DNA from: DASXIF01 sp036498145 | GTDB taxonomy: Bacteria > Actinomycetota > Actinomycetes > Mycobacteriales > Jatrophihabitantaceae | Reading direction: 5' to 3' | Assembly (NCBI GenBank): GCA_963708625.1 | Contig: CAVPSV010000002.1 | Coordinates: 620,001-684,000, forward strand | Length of the DNA stretch: 64,000 bases | In this document: piece by piece, positions 26,675 through 36,168 of the stretch | How the letters are laid out: every line of letters starts with the position of its first letter | Position numbering within the stretch: the first letter of the stretch is position 1 | Notes under the pieces: generated by a model | Databases searched by the model: none | What the model was told of the DNA's origin: nothing | What the model saw: only the letters and a program-made list of their open reading frames with translations | Program-made: the position numbers and the translations under genes

Positions 26675-27589
26675 GTGGCATCGATTCGGGTCGTCCTGCG
26701 CCGGTTGTTCCGCGGAGCCCGCGCCGCCAACCCCGAGGCGCGCATGTCCGTGCTCGATCACCTGCGTGAGCTGCGGCGCCGGCTCATCCTCATCGTCATC
26801 TTCATCGCGGCCGGTGCCATCGTGGGCTGGATCATCTACGGACCCGTATTGCACTTCCTCGAACATCCCTATTGTTCCGTGCCCAGGGAGCATCGGTACA
26901 ACGGCACCAACGGACAAAGCTGCGACCTGATCTACACCGGCGTCCTGGACGGTTTCACCACCCGGCTGAAGGTGTCGTTCATCGCCGGCGCGGTGTTCTC
27001 CGCGCCGCTGTGGCTCTATCAGGTATGGGCGTTCGTCACGCCCGGTCTGCGCCGCAACGAGCGGCGGTACACCGTGACCTTCATCGTGGCGTCGACGGTG
27101 CTCTTCGCAGCCGGCACCACATTGGCCTACGTCGTGCTCAGCAAGGGCCTGCGCGTGTTGCTCGGCTCCGCCGGATCGGGCACGCAAGCACTGCTGACGG
27201 TGAACAGCTACCTATCGTTCGTGACGCTGATGCTGCTCGTCTTCGGCGCCGCGTTCGAGGTGCCGCTGATCGTGGTGCTGGCCAACATGGCTGGCGTGCT
27301 CAGCGGCCAGCTACTGCGCCGCAGCCAGCGCATCTCCATCTTCCTGATCTTCGTCTTCGCCGCGGTGGCGACGCCGTCCACCGACCCGTTCACGATGTGT
27401 GCGATGGCCATCCCGATGGTGGTGCTGTTCGAGGGCGCGGTGCTGTTCGCCGTGGTGCACGACCGGCGCAAAGCGCGGCGGGAAGCCGCCGAGCGCGCGC
27501 AGGACCATCCCGCCGACGACGAGCCGTCGGCCGTCGATCCGATTCCGTCCCGGATCGGATCCGAGGACGGATGGGCCGAGACCACCTGA
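26675..27589 (+). CDS. tatC: Sec-independent translocase subunit TatC
   Basis: Multispanning translocase core of 304 residues. MSVLDHLRELRRRLI is the diagnostic N-terminal TatC motif containing the conserved LxELRxR, and six hydrophobic segments follow, with KVSFIAGAVFSAPLWLYQVWAFVTPGL and AAVATPSTDP as family landmarks. A charged cytoplasmic tail ends the protein. It recognises twin-arginine signal peptides. GTG 26675 is 13 bases after the small membrane gene. Confidence 0.93.
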   Translation: MASIRVVLRRLFRGARAANPEARMSVLDHLRELRRRLILIVIFIAAGAIVGWIIYGPVLHFLEHPYCSVPREHRYNGTNGQSCDLIYTGVLDGFTTRLKVSFIAGAVFSAPLWLYQVWAFVTPGLRRNERRYTVTFIVASTVLFAAGTTLAYVVLSKGLRVLLGSAGSGTQALLTVNSYLSFVTLMLLVFGAAFEVPLIVVLANMAGVLSGQLLRRSQRISIFLIFVFAAVATPSTDPFTMCAMAIPMVVLFEGAVLFAVVHDRRKARREAAERAQDHPADDEPSAVDPIPSRIGSEDGWAETT

Positions 27590-27650
27590 GCACTTCGTCG
27601 AACCGGGCGCGCTGAGTGTGGTGGGGGAGCCGGACTCATAGGCTGGGGCC

Positions 27651-30422
27651 ATGGCATCGCCGAGCGAGCGGTTCGCCGCGGCCCGGCTGCGCCGGCGCTA
27701 CACCGAACTGAACTCGTTTCGCGCACTGCTGTCCTTCGAGCTCGACGACTTCCAGATCTCGGCGTGCGAGGCCCTGGAGGACGGTCACGGCGTGCTGCTC
27801 TGTGCGCCCACCGGCGCCGGCAAGACGGTGGTGGGGGAGTTTGCCGTGCATCTGGCGCTGGCTGCCGGCACCAAATGCTTCTACACGACACCCATCAAGG
27901 CGCTGTCGAACCAGAAGTACAACGACCTTGTCGCACGGTACGGCGAGCACCAGGTCGGATTGCTGACCGGCGACAACTCGGTAAATCCGGACGCGCCGGT
28001 AGTGGTGATGACCACCGAGGTGCTGCGCAACATGCTCTACGTCGGCAGCGCCGCGTTGCGCGGTCTCGGCTACGTGGTGATGGACGAGGTGCATTACCTG
28101 GGCGACCGTTTCCGCGGCGCGGTCTGGGAAGAAGTGATCATTCATTTGCCGCTGTCGGTGCGGCTGGTCTCGCTGTCGGCCACCGTCTCCAACTCGGAGG
28201 AGTTCGGGGACTGGCTGGTCTCGGTGCGTGGCGAGACGACGGTGATCGTGCACGAACAGCGCCCGGTGCCGCTGTGGCAGCACATGCTCGTCGGCACCCG
28301 CTTGTTCGACCTGTTCGCGACCGCCTCCGAGAGCGGTGCTCAGGCACCGGGGGTCAACCCGGAGCTGCGGCGCTACCTCGACGATCGGGTGCGGCATCTC
28401 GCGCCGGTGTATCCGCGTGGTCACCACCGAGGTGGTCGCAGATCGCCCCGCGGCTGGCGGCCGCCATTCCGGCCCGACGTGTTGGCCCGGCTCGACAGCG
28501 AGGCGATGCTGCCGGCGATCACGTTCATCTTCAGCCGGGCCGGATGTGACGCAGCGGTACGCCAGTGCATCACGGCCGGCTTGTGGCTGACCACGGAGGA
28601 CGAACGCGAGGAGATCGACGAGATCTCAGCTGCGCAGACGGTCGGCATCGCTCGCGAGGACCTGGACGTGCTCGGCTATTGGGACTGGCGCGACGGACTG
28701 CGCCGGGGCGTCGCGGCGCATCATGCCGGACTGTTGCCGGTGTTCAAGGAGACGGTGGAGAAACTGTTCGTGCGCGGTCTGGTCCGCGCCGTCTTCGCGA
28801 CGGAGACGCTGGCGCTGGGCATTAACATGCCCGCCCGCAGCGTGGTGCTGGAGCGCCTGACCAAGTTCAACGGCGAAGCGCATGTGGAGGTCACCCCGGG
28901 TGAGTACACCCAGCTGACCGGCCGAGCCGGGCGGCGAGGCATCGACGTGGAAGGCCACGCGGTGGTGCTGTGGCATCCCGAGGTGGACCCGGGCCGGGTC
29001 GCCGGGCTGGCGTCTACGCGCACCTATCCGTTGCAGTCCTCGTTCCGTCCGTCGTACAACATGGCGGTCAACCTCGTCGACCAGATGGGTCGCGCACAGG
29101 CACGGCACCTGTTGGAATCGTCGTTCGCGCAGTTCCAGGCCGACCGCGGCGTCGCCGGGCTGGTGGCCCAGATCCGCCGCAGCGAGACCAAGCTGGCCGA
29201 GGACGAGCGGGGCATGCACTGCGACCGCGGCGACTTCGCCGCCTACGCCACCCTGCGCCGCCGGCTCACCGACCTCGAGCGCGCCGCCGCCCGGGCCGGC
29301 GGACGGGCGCGCCGGGCGGCTGCGGTGACATCGCTGCTCACGCTGCGCGCCGGTGACGTCATCGCGGTGCCGTCGGGGCGACGGTCGGGGCTGGCGGTGG
29401 TGCTCGATCCGGGCCTGGCCGATCCGGACGACCCGCATCCGCTGGTCCTCAGCCAGAACGGATGGGCCGGGCGCCTGTCCCTCACGGACTTCCCGGCGCA
29501 GGTCCGCCCGCTGGCGACGGTGCGGGTGAACAAGGGGTTCAATCACCGATCTCCGCGGGAGCGTCGGGACATGGCGTCGCGGCTGCGCCAGCTGGAGGTG
29601 GACGACGCCCAGGGAACTGCCTCCGACACCGACTCAGGCGACATCGGCCCGGCCGATATCGACGCGGCCGACGAGGAGATCCGCTCGCTGCGAGCCGCCA
29701 TCCGCGCGCACCCGTGCCATTCCTGCCCGGACCGCGAGGAGCACGCTCGGTGGGCGGAACGGTACTTCCGGATCAGCCGGGAAAACGACACGCTCCGTAA
29801 CAGAATCGAGGGGCGGACCGGCTCATTGGGGAGAACGTTCGACGCGATCTGCTCGCTGCTGGATGCGCGCGGATTCCTCGCCGGCGACGAGACCACCCCG
29901 CCGGGACGGCAGCTGGCGCGGATTTGGTCGGAATCCGATCTGCTCACCGCCGAGTGCCTTCGCGCCGGCAGTTGGGACCGGCTCTCGCCCGCCGAGCTGG
30001 CCGCCGTCGCCTCCGCGGTGGTCTACGAACCGCGCCGCGAGGAACGCCCGGCAGACCTCATGCCGACCGAACCGATCCGGCAGGCGCTGGCGGAGACGGC
30101 TCGGGTGTGGGCGCGGCTGGCCGACGACGAATCCGATCTCCGGCTGCCCAGAACCCGGCAACCCGAGCCAGGTTTCGCGTGGGCCGCGTACCGATGGGCC
30201 AATGGCCAGAGCCTGGACAAGGTCCTCACCGCGGCAGAGCGCAACGGCACCGAGCTGACCGCCGGTGACTTCGTCCGGTGGTGCAAGCAGATCCTCGACC
30301 TGCTGGAGCAGCTCGCGGCGGTGCCCGCGCCGACCGGTCCGAGCACGCCGGTGAGCGCTACCGCCCGCGCCGCGGCGACTGCGGTACGCCGCGGGGTGGT
30401 GGCGCAGAGCATGCAGCTGTGA
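27651..30422 (+). CDS. helY: DEAD/DEAH-box helicase HelY (Ski2/Mtr4-like)
   Basis: Superfamily-2 helicase of 923 residues. Walker A APTGAGKTVVGE (about 52-63), TTPIKALSNQKY, DEVH box VMDEVHYLGD (about 143-152), SLSATVSN, then helicase C with ETLALGINMPARSV and QLTGRAGRRGID. The C-terminal third carries the rRNA-processing arch-type and DSHCT-like domain (TAECLRAGSWDRLSPAELAAVASAVVYE). It matches M. tuberculosis HelY (Rv2092c), which lies in the same neighbourhood. An Arg/Gly-rich insert (RGHHRGGRRSPRGWRPP) stands after the first domain. RNA or DNA unwinding in RNA turnover is the likely role. Confidence 0.93.
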   Translation: MASPSERFAAARLRRRYTELNSFRALLSFELDDFQISACEALEDGHGVLLCAPTGAGKTVVGEFAVHLALAAGTKCFYTTPIKALSNQKYNDLVARYGEHQVGLLTGDNSVNPDAPVVVMTTEVLRNMLYVGSAALRGLGYVVMDEVHYLGDRFRGAVWEEVIIHLPLSVRLVSLSATVSNSEEFGDWLVSVRGETTVIVHEQRPVPLWQHMLVGTRLFDLFATASESGAQAPGVNPELRRYLDDRVRHLAPVYPRGHHRGGRRSPRGWRPPFRPDVLARLDSEAMLPAITFIFSRAGCDAAVRQCITAGLWLTTEDEREEIDEISAAQTVGIAREDLDVLGYWDWRDGLRRGVAAHHAGLLPVFKETVEKLFVRGLVRAVFATETLALGINMPARSVVLERLTKFNGEAHVEVTPGEYTQLTGRAGRRGIDVEGHAVVLWHPEVDPGRVAGLASTRTYPLQSSFRPSYNMAVNLVDQMGRAQARHLLESSFAQFQADRGVAGLVAQIRRSETKLAEDERGMHCDRGDFAAYATLRRRLTDLERAAARAGGRARRAAAVTSLLTLRAGDVIAVPSGRRSGLAVVLDPGLADPDDPHPLVLSQNGWAGRLSLTDFPAQVRPLATVRVNKGFNHRSPRERRDMASRLRQLEVDDAQGTASDTDSGDIGPADIDAADEEIRSLRAAIRAHPCHSCPDREEHARWAERYFRISRENDTLRNRIEGRTGSLGRTFDAICSLLDARGFLAGDETTPPGRQLARIWSESDLLTAECLRAGSWDRLSPAELAAVASAVVYEPRREERPADLMPTEPIRQALAETARVWARLADDESDLRLPRTRQPEPGFAWAAYRWANGQSLDKVLTAAERNGTELTAGDFVRWCKQILDLLEQLAAVPAPTGPSTPVSATARAAATAVRRGVVAQSMQL

Positions 30423-30591
30423 CCGGCCTACGGGTCGCCACGCCCACACCGCCCACATCGTGGGCCGCACCTGGGTACCGCTGCAGGAGCCGCTGTACCT
30501 GCTGTCGTGCGCACGCCGCAAGGGCGGATCCTGGCGGAGCACACGGTAGCGTGATCCGCAGGTTGGTCCGACGAGTGCGAGAGTGGCTGTG

Positions 30592-31604
30592 ATGACAGAG
30601 AACGAACCACCGCGCTACAACCCGCCGCCGAACTCGCCGGGGGAATCACACCCGGCGGACGAGCAGGCGCAGGCGCAGGGTGCCGCCGGAACGTCCGCGG
30701 GTCCGGGTGGGGCGGGAGCGCCGGAACAGGGCGCCGCATCCGGGTTCGCTGCCGGCGACGGCAATGAAACAGCGGTCTACCCGCCGTTCACCGATCGTCC
30801 GCAGCAACCCGGCCAGGGCGCCCCACCGGCACCGGGCACAGGTGACACCCAGGTCTACGCCCCCCGCCGGCCTACGGCCAGGCACCCCCGCCGTCCTACG
30901 GCCAGGCGGCGCCGGAACCACCGCCGAGCGCGTACGGCCAGCAGCAGGCCTACGGCGCCCAGGGCGGGTACGGCCAACAGGGATACGCGCAACCGGGATA
31001 TGGCCAGCCGGGACCTGCGCAACCCGGCGCCGGTCAGCCCGGGGCAGCGCAGCCGGGATACGGCCAGCCGGGCGGCTACCAGCAACCTGGATACGGCCAG
31101 CCCGGGTACGCCCAGCCGGCGGGCCAGCAGCCCGGGTACGGCCAGGGGTATGGCCAGCAAGGGTATGGCCAGCAGCAGTACGGGACGGCCTACCAGCAAC
31201 CCGGCTATGGGCAGCAGGCGTATCAGCCCGGCTACGCCCAGCCCGGTTACCAGCAGCAGCCCTATGCGCCCGCCTACGGCAGCGCGTACCAGCCAGCGAG
31301 CACGACCAAATCGTCCGGCGGCGGGCGCACGATCCTGTGGGTGGTGCTCGCAGCCATTCTCATCGCCGTTGTCGTCATCTTCGTGGTGCTCGTCGCCGTG
31401 AACGGCAAGAAGCAGCTCAGCCACACCGCGGTCGAGGGCTACGTCGCGCAGCAATACAACGCGCAGAGCGTCAGCTGTAACGGCGGCAAGAACTTCACGC
31501 TGAAGACCAACGCCACCTTCACCTGTACCGCCAGCGGGGGTCAGTCGTTCACGGTGACGATCAAGAACAAGAAGGACGGCAGCTACCAGGTGGTCAAGAA
31601 CTGA
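30592..31604 (+). pseudogene. DUF4333 membrane protein with YGQ-repeat N-terminus, frame interrupted
   Basis: Single-pass protein of about 337 residues after correction. A run of six C at 30860-30865 needs a seventh to join the start (MTENEPPRYNPPPNS to VYAP) to the long Gln/Gly/Tyr/Pro-rich region with repeats such as GYGQPG, QPGYGQ and GYGQQ. A transmembrane helix (ILWVVLAAILIAVVVIFVVLV) and a C-terminal DUF4333 domain with two cysteines (SVSCNGG...TFTCTASGG) follow. The broken frame otherwise becomes Arg/Ser/Pro-rich and unnatural. It resembles the gene position of Rv2091c next to helY. DUF4333 proteins are cell-envelope proteins of unknown role. Confidence 0.65.
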
Positions 31605-31605
31605 C

Positions 31606-31622
31606 GTCCTCGCCGCAAGGAC
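31606..31622. terminator. Weak hairpin between convergent genes
   Basis: GTCCT and AGGAC pair around a 7-base loop in the 21-base gap between two converging genes. There is no U-tract, so intrinsic termination is only a possibility. Confidence 0.25.
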
Positions 31623-31625
31623 CGC

Positions 31626-32532
31626 TCACGCGATCGCTTTCCTGATCGCCGACTGCAACCGCGTCACCGGGCTCGCGATGCCGAGTTCCTCAACGAGCGC
31701 AGCGAGGCGTTCGGGCTGCTTCGCTTCTGCGTAGAGGTTGTCGTCGAAGCGCTCGATCGGCACATCAGTGCGTCCGCGAACCGCAGCGGGTGCCACCGCG
31801 AGGTAGTCGCGGGCCGCCAGCACTTTGCCGGCCGCACCGGCCGGGAAGCCGTCGTTACCACGTTGCGCCGCGGCCATGATCTCCTCGATCGGGCCGAACC
31901 GGGTCACCAGTGCGGCGGCGGTCTTCTCGCCGACGCCGGCGACGCCGGGCAGTCCATCGCTCGGATCACCGCGCAGCACCGCGAAGTCCGCGTAGTACCG
32001 GGCCGGCACGCCGTAGCGGGCTTGCACGTCGGCCGGCCCCATCGCCTCCATCTTCGCGATGCCCTTGCCCGTGTAGCACACGGTGACCCGGTCATCTGCC
32101 AGCGCGAGCATGTCGCGGTCGCCGGTGACGACGTCCACCGTGGCTGTGTCCCGGGTTGCCAACGTGGCCATGACGTCGTCGGCCTCGAAGCCTTCGGCAC
32201 CGGCGCACGGCAACCCGAGCGCGTCCAGCACCGACAGCAGCAGCGGTACCTGCGCCGGCCAGCACCGGCGGAATGTCCTCCGAGCCATCGGGCGCCACGC
32301 GGTGCGCCTTGTACGAGGGGATGAGGTCGACGCGGAACGCCGGCCGCCAGTCCAGGTCGAGACAGGAGACGAACCGGCGCGGTCGGCGGCGCTCGATCAA
32401 CGCGGCGGACATGTCCAGGTAGCCGCGCACCGCGTTCACGGGTCGTCCGTCCGGTGCCGTGATCGACTCCGGCAGGGCGTAGAACGCGCGGAAGTACAGG
32501 TTGGCGGCATCGATCAGCATCAGTTCGGACAC
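31626..32532 (-). pseudogene. 5'-3' exonuclease (Rv2090-like), frame interrupted once
   Basis: Flap-endonuclease/5'-3' exonuclease of about 301 residues similar to the N-terminal domain of DNA polymerase I. The first frame carries LMLIDAANLYFRAFYALP and SYKAHRV; after one surplus base at 32255-32256 the next frame continues QVPLLLSVLDALGLPCAGAEGFEADDVMATLA, VVTGDRDMLAL and the helix-hairpin segment LRGDPSDGLPGVAGVGEKTAAALV. All metal-binding acidic clusters are present when the two are joined. It is convergent with the DUF4333 gene, as Rv2090 lies near Rv2091c. The break may be an error. Confidence 0.75.
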
Positions 32533-32558
32533 GTTCCGGACGCTATCGGGTGCCGGCG

Positions 32559-33599
32559 TCAGTCGACCGACCGCGCCGGAACCGTCGAGCCGCGCACCAC
32601 GAGCTCGGTAGGCAGCACGACGGTGGCGGCGCTGGTGCCGCCGCTGCCGCGAGCATGCTCGGCGCCATCCTTGCCGATTGCCGCCATCAGCCGCGTGGTG
32701 ACGTCCAACGCCTGTTCGCTGACCGGTTGGCGGATCGTGGACAGGTCCATCAGTTCGGCGTTCGCCTGATCGTCGAAGCCGATGACCGCGACGTCGGTGC
32801 CCACCCGCAGACCGGCGCGACGAACCGCGCGCAACGCGCCGTAGGCCATCTCGTCACTCTCGGCGAACAGCGCGGTGGGTCGATCCGCCAGGGCGAGCAA
32901 CTCCTCGGCCGCGGCGAGGCCGCCTTCCGCCGTGAAGTACCCCAGTACCTCGAGCGCGGGATCCGGTTCGATGCCACGTGCCTGCAAAGCTGCGTGATAA
33001 CCGGTTCGTCGATGCAGCGGCGGCGTGAACCGCATCGGGTCGTCGGTGTCCCCGCCGATCAGACCGATCCGGCGGTGCCCCAGATCGAGCAGGTGATCCA
33101 CCGCGACCCGCGCAGCGCCGACATCGTCGATCCGGGTCGCGACGAAGCCGGGCCGCTCCAGGCCGAGCAGGCCGATCGGGGTGCCTAGCGCGTCCAGCGC
33201 GGTGAGTTCCTCGTCCGACAACATCAAGCTGGCGATGAGCACCGCATCGACTCGCTTGCGCATCGGCATGACCTCGAAGAACCGGGTGCGCCCGGCCTCG
33301 TCACCCAGGTTGTACAGCAGCAGGTCGAACCCGGCGGCGCGCAGCGCGTTCTCGACGGTGTCGATGACCTCGGCGAAGAACCAACGATTGACGAACGGCA
33401 CGACGACACCGACCGTTGCGGTTCGCCCGCTGGCCAGCCGCGCGGCGAACGGCGACGGCACGTAATCCAGATCCGCGGCGGCGGACAGCACCCGGTCCCG
33501 GGTGGCCGCGGCGACGTCGGGCAACCCGCGCAAGGCACGCGACACGGTCGCGATCGAGACGCCCGCGCGCCGGGCGACGTCCTCGATACTCGCCACCAT
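32559..33599 (-). CDS. LacI-family transcriptional regulator
   Basis: Repressor of 346 residues with the LacI HTH at the very N-terminus (SIEDVARRAGVSIATVSRALRG), hinge helix (PSPFAARLASGRT) and a periplasmic-binding-like effector domain (VGVVVPFVNRWFFAEVIDTVE to QPVSEQALDVTTRLM). ATG 33599 is chosen because it sets the HTH at residue 4; the longer frame is spurious. No sugar operon is adjacent, so the effector is unknown. Confidence 0.88.
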   Translation of the reverse strand: MVASIEDVARRAGVSIATVSRALRGLPDVAAATRDRVLSAAADLDYVPSPFAARLASGRTATVGVVVPFVNRWFFAEVIDTVENALRAAGFDLLLYNLGDEAGRTRFFEVMPMRKRVDAVLIASLMLSDEELTALDALGTPIGLLGLERPGFVATRIDDVGAARVAVDHLLDLGHRRIGLIGGDTDDPMRFTPPLHRRTGYHAALQARGIEPDPALEVLGYFTAEGGLAAAEELLALADRPTALFAESDEMAYGALRAVRRAGLRVGTDVAVIGFDDQANAELMDLSTIRQPVSEQALDVTTRLMAAIGKDGAEHARGSGGTSAATVVLPTELVVRGSTVPARSVD

Positions 33600-33628
33600 C
33601 GCCGTCGACTCCCAACCCGCTGCTCCGG

Positions 33629-33642
33629 TGTAAACGCTACCG
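33629..33642. promoter_or_regulatory. LacI-type operator upstream of the LacI gene
   Basis: TGTAAACGCTACCG follows the LacI/GalR pattern TGnAAnCGnTTnCA with two mismatches in the right half. It begins 30 bases upstream of the regulator's ATG and suggests autoregulation. Confidence 0.4.
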
Positions 33643-33733
33643 CCGTTCCTTACCCAGGAGCCGTGATGAGAACGCGACCCGGTCACCGCGGGGGTCAGGG
33701 GATACTGGCCGGATGCGGGTGCGCGGGGCGACG

Positions 33734-35305
33734 ATGCCGGACACGGCTCGGTTCCGCCGTCGCTGGGCGGCCCTGCTCGCACTGGCCGGGGGACTTCTCG
33801 GCATGCTCGCATTTCCGCGCCCAGGCATCTGGCCACTCGCGTTCCTCAGCGTCGCGTTGCTGAGCATCGCCGTGGACGGGCGGCGCAGCCGGACCGGCGC
33901 GTGGCTGGGGTTCGTCTACGGCCTGGGCTTCTTCCTGCCACTGCTGCACTGGACCGGCGTGTACGTCGGCGCCGGCCCGTGGCTGCTGCTGGCGACGGCC
34001 GAGGCGGGCTTCCTCGCCGCGCTGGGCGCGGTGCTGCCGTTGGTGCAGCGGCTGCGGTGGGCTCCGGTCTGGGTGGCCGCGGCATGGGTGCTGCAGGAGG
34101 CGCTGCGGGATCGGCTACCGTTCGGCGGCTTCCCGTGGGGGCGCCTCGCGTTCAGCCAGTCCGCGTCACCGCTGCGATGGTTCGCTGCGGTGGACGGCGC
34201 GCCGTTGGTGACTTTCGCGGTCGCGCTGGCCGGCGCGGCGCTGGCCGCGGCGGTGCGGGGTTTTGCCCTCGGCCGATGGCGGCCGGGGACGGCGTGGCTG
34301 GGAGCCGCCGTCGCGGTCGGGCTGGTCGGCGGGATGTTGTCATGGCCGTTGGATCCAGGCGCTGACACCTCCGGGCGCACCGCGGTGGTCGCGGTGATCC
34401 AGGGCAGCGTGCCGGACGTCGGGCTCGAATTCGAGCAGCGCGCTCGCCAGGTGCTCGACAACCACATCGCCGAGACGATGAAGCTCGCGGCCGAGATCCG
34501 AGCCGGCACCGTGCCGCGTCCGGATCTGGTGGTGTGGCCGGAGAACGCTTCGGACGTCGACCCCTTCGCCGATCAGTCCGCCTACCAGGACATCTCCGCG
34601 GCGGTCGCCGCCGTCGGCGTGCCGGTGCTCGTTGGCGCAATCCTGCAAGGACCCGGACCGAATCACCGGCGCAACGCCGGCATCCTCTGGTCGCCCACGA
34701 CCGGCCCCGGGGCTCAGTACATCAAGCGTCATCCGGTGCCGTTCGGCGAGTACATCCCGCTGCGGGGGATCGCCAAGCTGGTCACCTCGGACGTCAACCT
34801 GGTGCCGCAGGACATGGTCGCCGGCCACGGCAACGGGTTGCTGCTCGGCGGGCCGATGCCGATCGGTGACGTCATCTGCTTCGAGGTGGCTTATGACAGC
34901 TTGGTGCGCTCGTCGGTTGCGGCCGGCGCGCAACTGCTCGTCGTGCAGACCAACAACGCGACATTCGGTCACACCGCCGAGACGTATCAGCAACTCGCCA
35001 TGAGCCGGTTGCGCGCTGTGGAGTCCGGGCGAACCGTGCTGCAGGCCGCGACCACCGGCAAGTCCGCGGTAATCGGGCCGGACGGGGGGATCCGGCAGGA
35101 GTCCGGGGCCCTGTTCACGCCGGACATTCTGGTGGCGACGGTCGGGCTGCGCACTACGCAGACGCCGGCCACCCGCATCGGCGCCATCGGGGAATATGTG
35201 CTGTGCGCGCTGGCGCTGCTGGCTATTGCATTCTCGATTCGTCCGGTGCGTCGGCGGCTGCCACCGAATCCGTCCCAACACCCGAAGGAGATGGTCCCCG
35301 CGTGA
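33734..35305 (+). CDS. lnt: Apolipoprotein N-acyltransferase Lnt
   Basis: Membrane enzyme of 523 residues that N-acylates lipoprotein cysteines. Several transmembrane helices fill the first 205 residues, followed by a nitrilase domain with the catalytic triad Glu270 (VVWPENASD), Lys331 (IKRHPVPFGEYIP) and Cys382 (GDVICFEVAYDS). ATG 33734 is used; an in-frame ATG at 33713 is possible. In M. tuberculosis this domain is fused to Ppm1 in Rv2051c; here it is separate and its stop overlaps the next start (GTGA). Confidence 0.92.
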   Translation: MPDTARFRRRWAALLALAGGLLGMLAFPRPGIWPLAFLSVALLSIAVDGRRSRTGAWLGFVYGLGFFLPLLHWTGVYVGAGPWLLLATAEAGFLAALGAVLPLVQRLRWAPVWVAAAWVLQEALRDRLPFGGFPWGRLAFSQSASPLRWFAAVDGAPLVTFAVALAGAALAAAVRGFALGRWRPGTAWLGAAVAVGLVGGMLSWPLDPGADTSGRTAVVAVIQGSVPDVGLEFEQRARQVLDNHIAETMKLAAEIRAGTVPRPDLVVWPENASDVDPFADQSAYQDISAAVAAVGVPVLVGAILQGPGPNHRRNAGILWSPTTGPGAQYIKRHPVPFGEYIPLRGIAKLVTSDVNLVPQDMVAGHGNGLLLGGPMPIGDVICFEVAYDSLVRSSVAAGAQLLVVQTNNATFGHTAETYQQLAMSRLRAVESGRTVLQAATTGKSAVIGPDGGIRQESGALFTPDILVATVGLRTTQTPATRIGAIGEYVLCALALLAIAFSIRPVRRRLPPNPSQHPKEMVPA

Positions 35306-36051
35306 GCGAGCGAACCCTCGTGATCATCCCGACGTACAACGAGCGGGAGAACATCGAGCTGATCACAGAGCGACTGTTCGCGGCGGTGCCCACGGCCGAT
35401 CTGCTCGTGGTCGATGATGGCAGCCCTGACGGCACCGGCAAGGTCGCCGATGTGATCGCCGAGGCTGACCCGCGCGTGCACGTGCTGCACCGCGAGGCCA
35501 AAGCCGGGCTCGGCGCCGCCTACGTGGCGGGGTTCGACTGGGGGCTGGATCGCGGCTATGACGTGCTGGTCGAGATGGACGCCGACGGCTCACACGCGCC
35601 AGAGGAGTTGCCGCGGTTGCTCACCGCCCTGCAACGCGCCGACCTGGTGCTCGGGTCACGGTACGTGCCCGGCGGACAGGTCAAGAATTGGCCGCGCCGC
35701 CGCGAGTTGCTCTCCCGCGGCGGCAACGTGTACACCCGGCTCGCGCTCGGCGTGCAACTGCACGATGCCACCGGCGGCTACCGGGCGTTCCGGCGCGAAG
35801 TGCTCGAGAGCATCGACTACGCAGCGGTCGCGTCGCAGGGTTACTGCTTCCAGGTCGACCTCGCCTGGCGCGCGCTACGAGCCGGTCACCGCGTGGTCGA
35901 GGTGCCGATCACGTTCGCCGAGCGGGAGCGGGGCGAGAGCAAGATGAGCGGCTCGATCGTGCGCGAGGCGCTCTGGCGGGTCACCGAGTGGGGGATCGAT
36001 CACCGCGGCAAGCAGGTGCGTGCCGCGCTGCGCAGCCGCCGTCGTGCGTAG
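35302..36051 (+). CDS. ppm1: Polyprenol monophosphomannose synthase Ppm1
   Basis: GT2-family glycosyltransferase of 249 residues that makes polyprenyl-phosphate-mannose from GDP-mannose. IIPTYNERENIELI, VVDDGSPDGTG, EMDADGSHAPEELP (the DxD-type metal site) and GGYRAFRREVLE are characteristic. No transmembrane helices are present, consistent with reliance on a membrane partner such as the adjacent Lnt. GTG 35302 overlaps the lnt stop. Confidence 0.92.
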   Translation: MSERTLVIIPTYNERENIELITERLFAAVPTADLLVVDDGSPDGTGKVADVIAEADPRVHVLHREAKAGLGAAYVAGFDWGLDRGYDVLVEMDADGSHAPEELPRLLTALQRADLVLGSRYVPGGQVKNWPRRRELLSRGGNVYTRLALGVQLHDATGGYRAFRREVLESIDYAAVASQGYCFQVDLAWRALRAGHRVVEVPITFAERERGESKMSGSIVREALWRVTEWGIDHRGKQVRAALRSRRRA

Positions 36052-36168
36052 ACAGCGCCGGCGCCGCCGTCCAGGTGCGTCAGATGCAAGGCCGAGGAGG
36101 AGCGCTATAGATCGGCCTATGCACGACGACGAGAACGCTGCAGATGGCGTGCCTGGGCGGTGGCGGGG

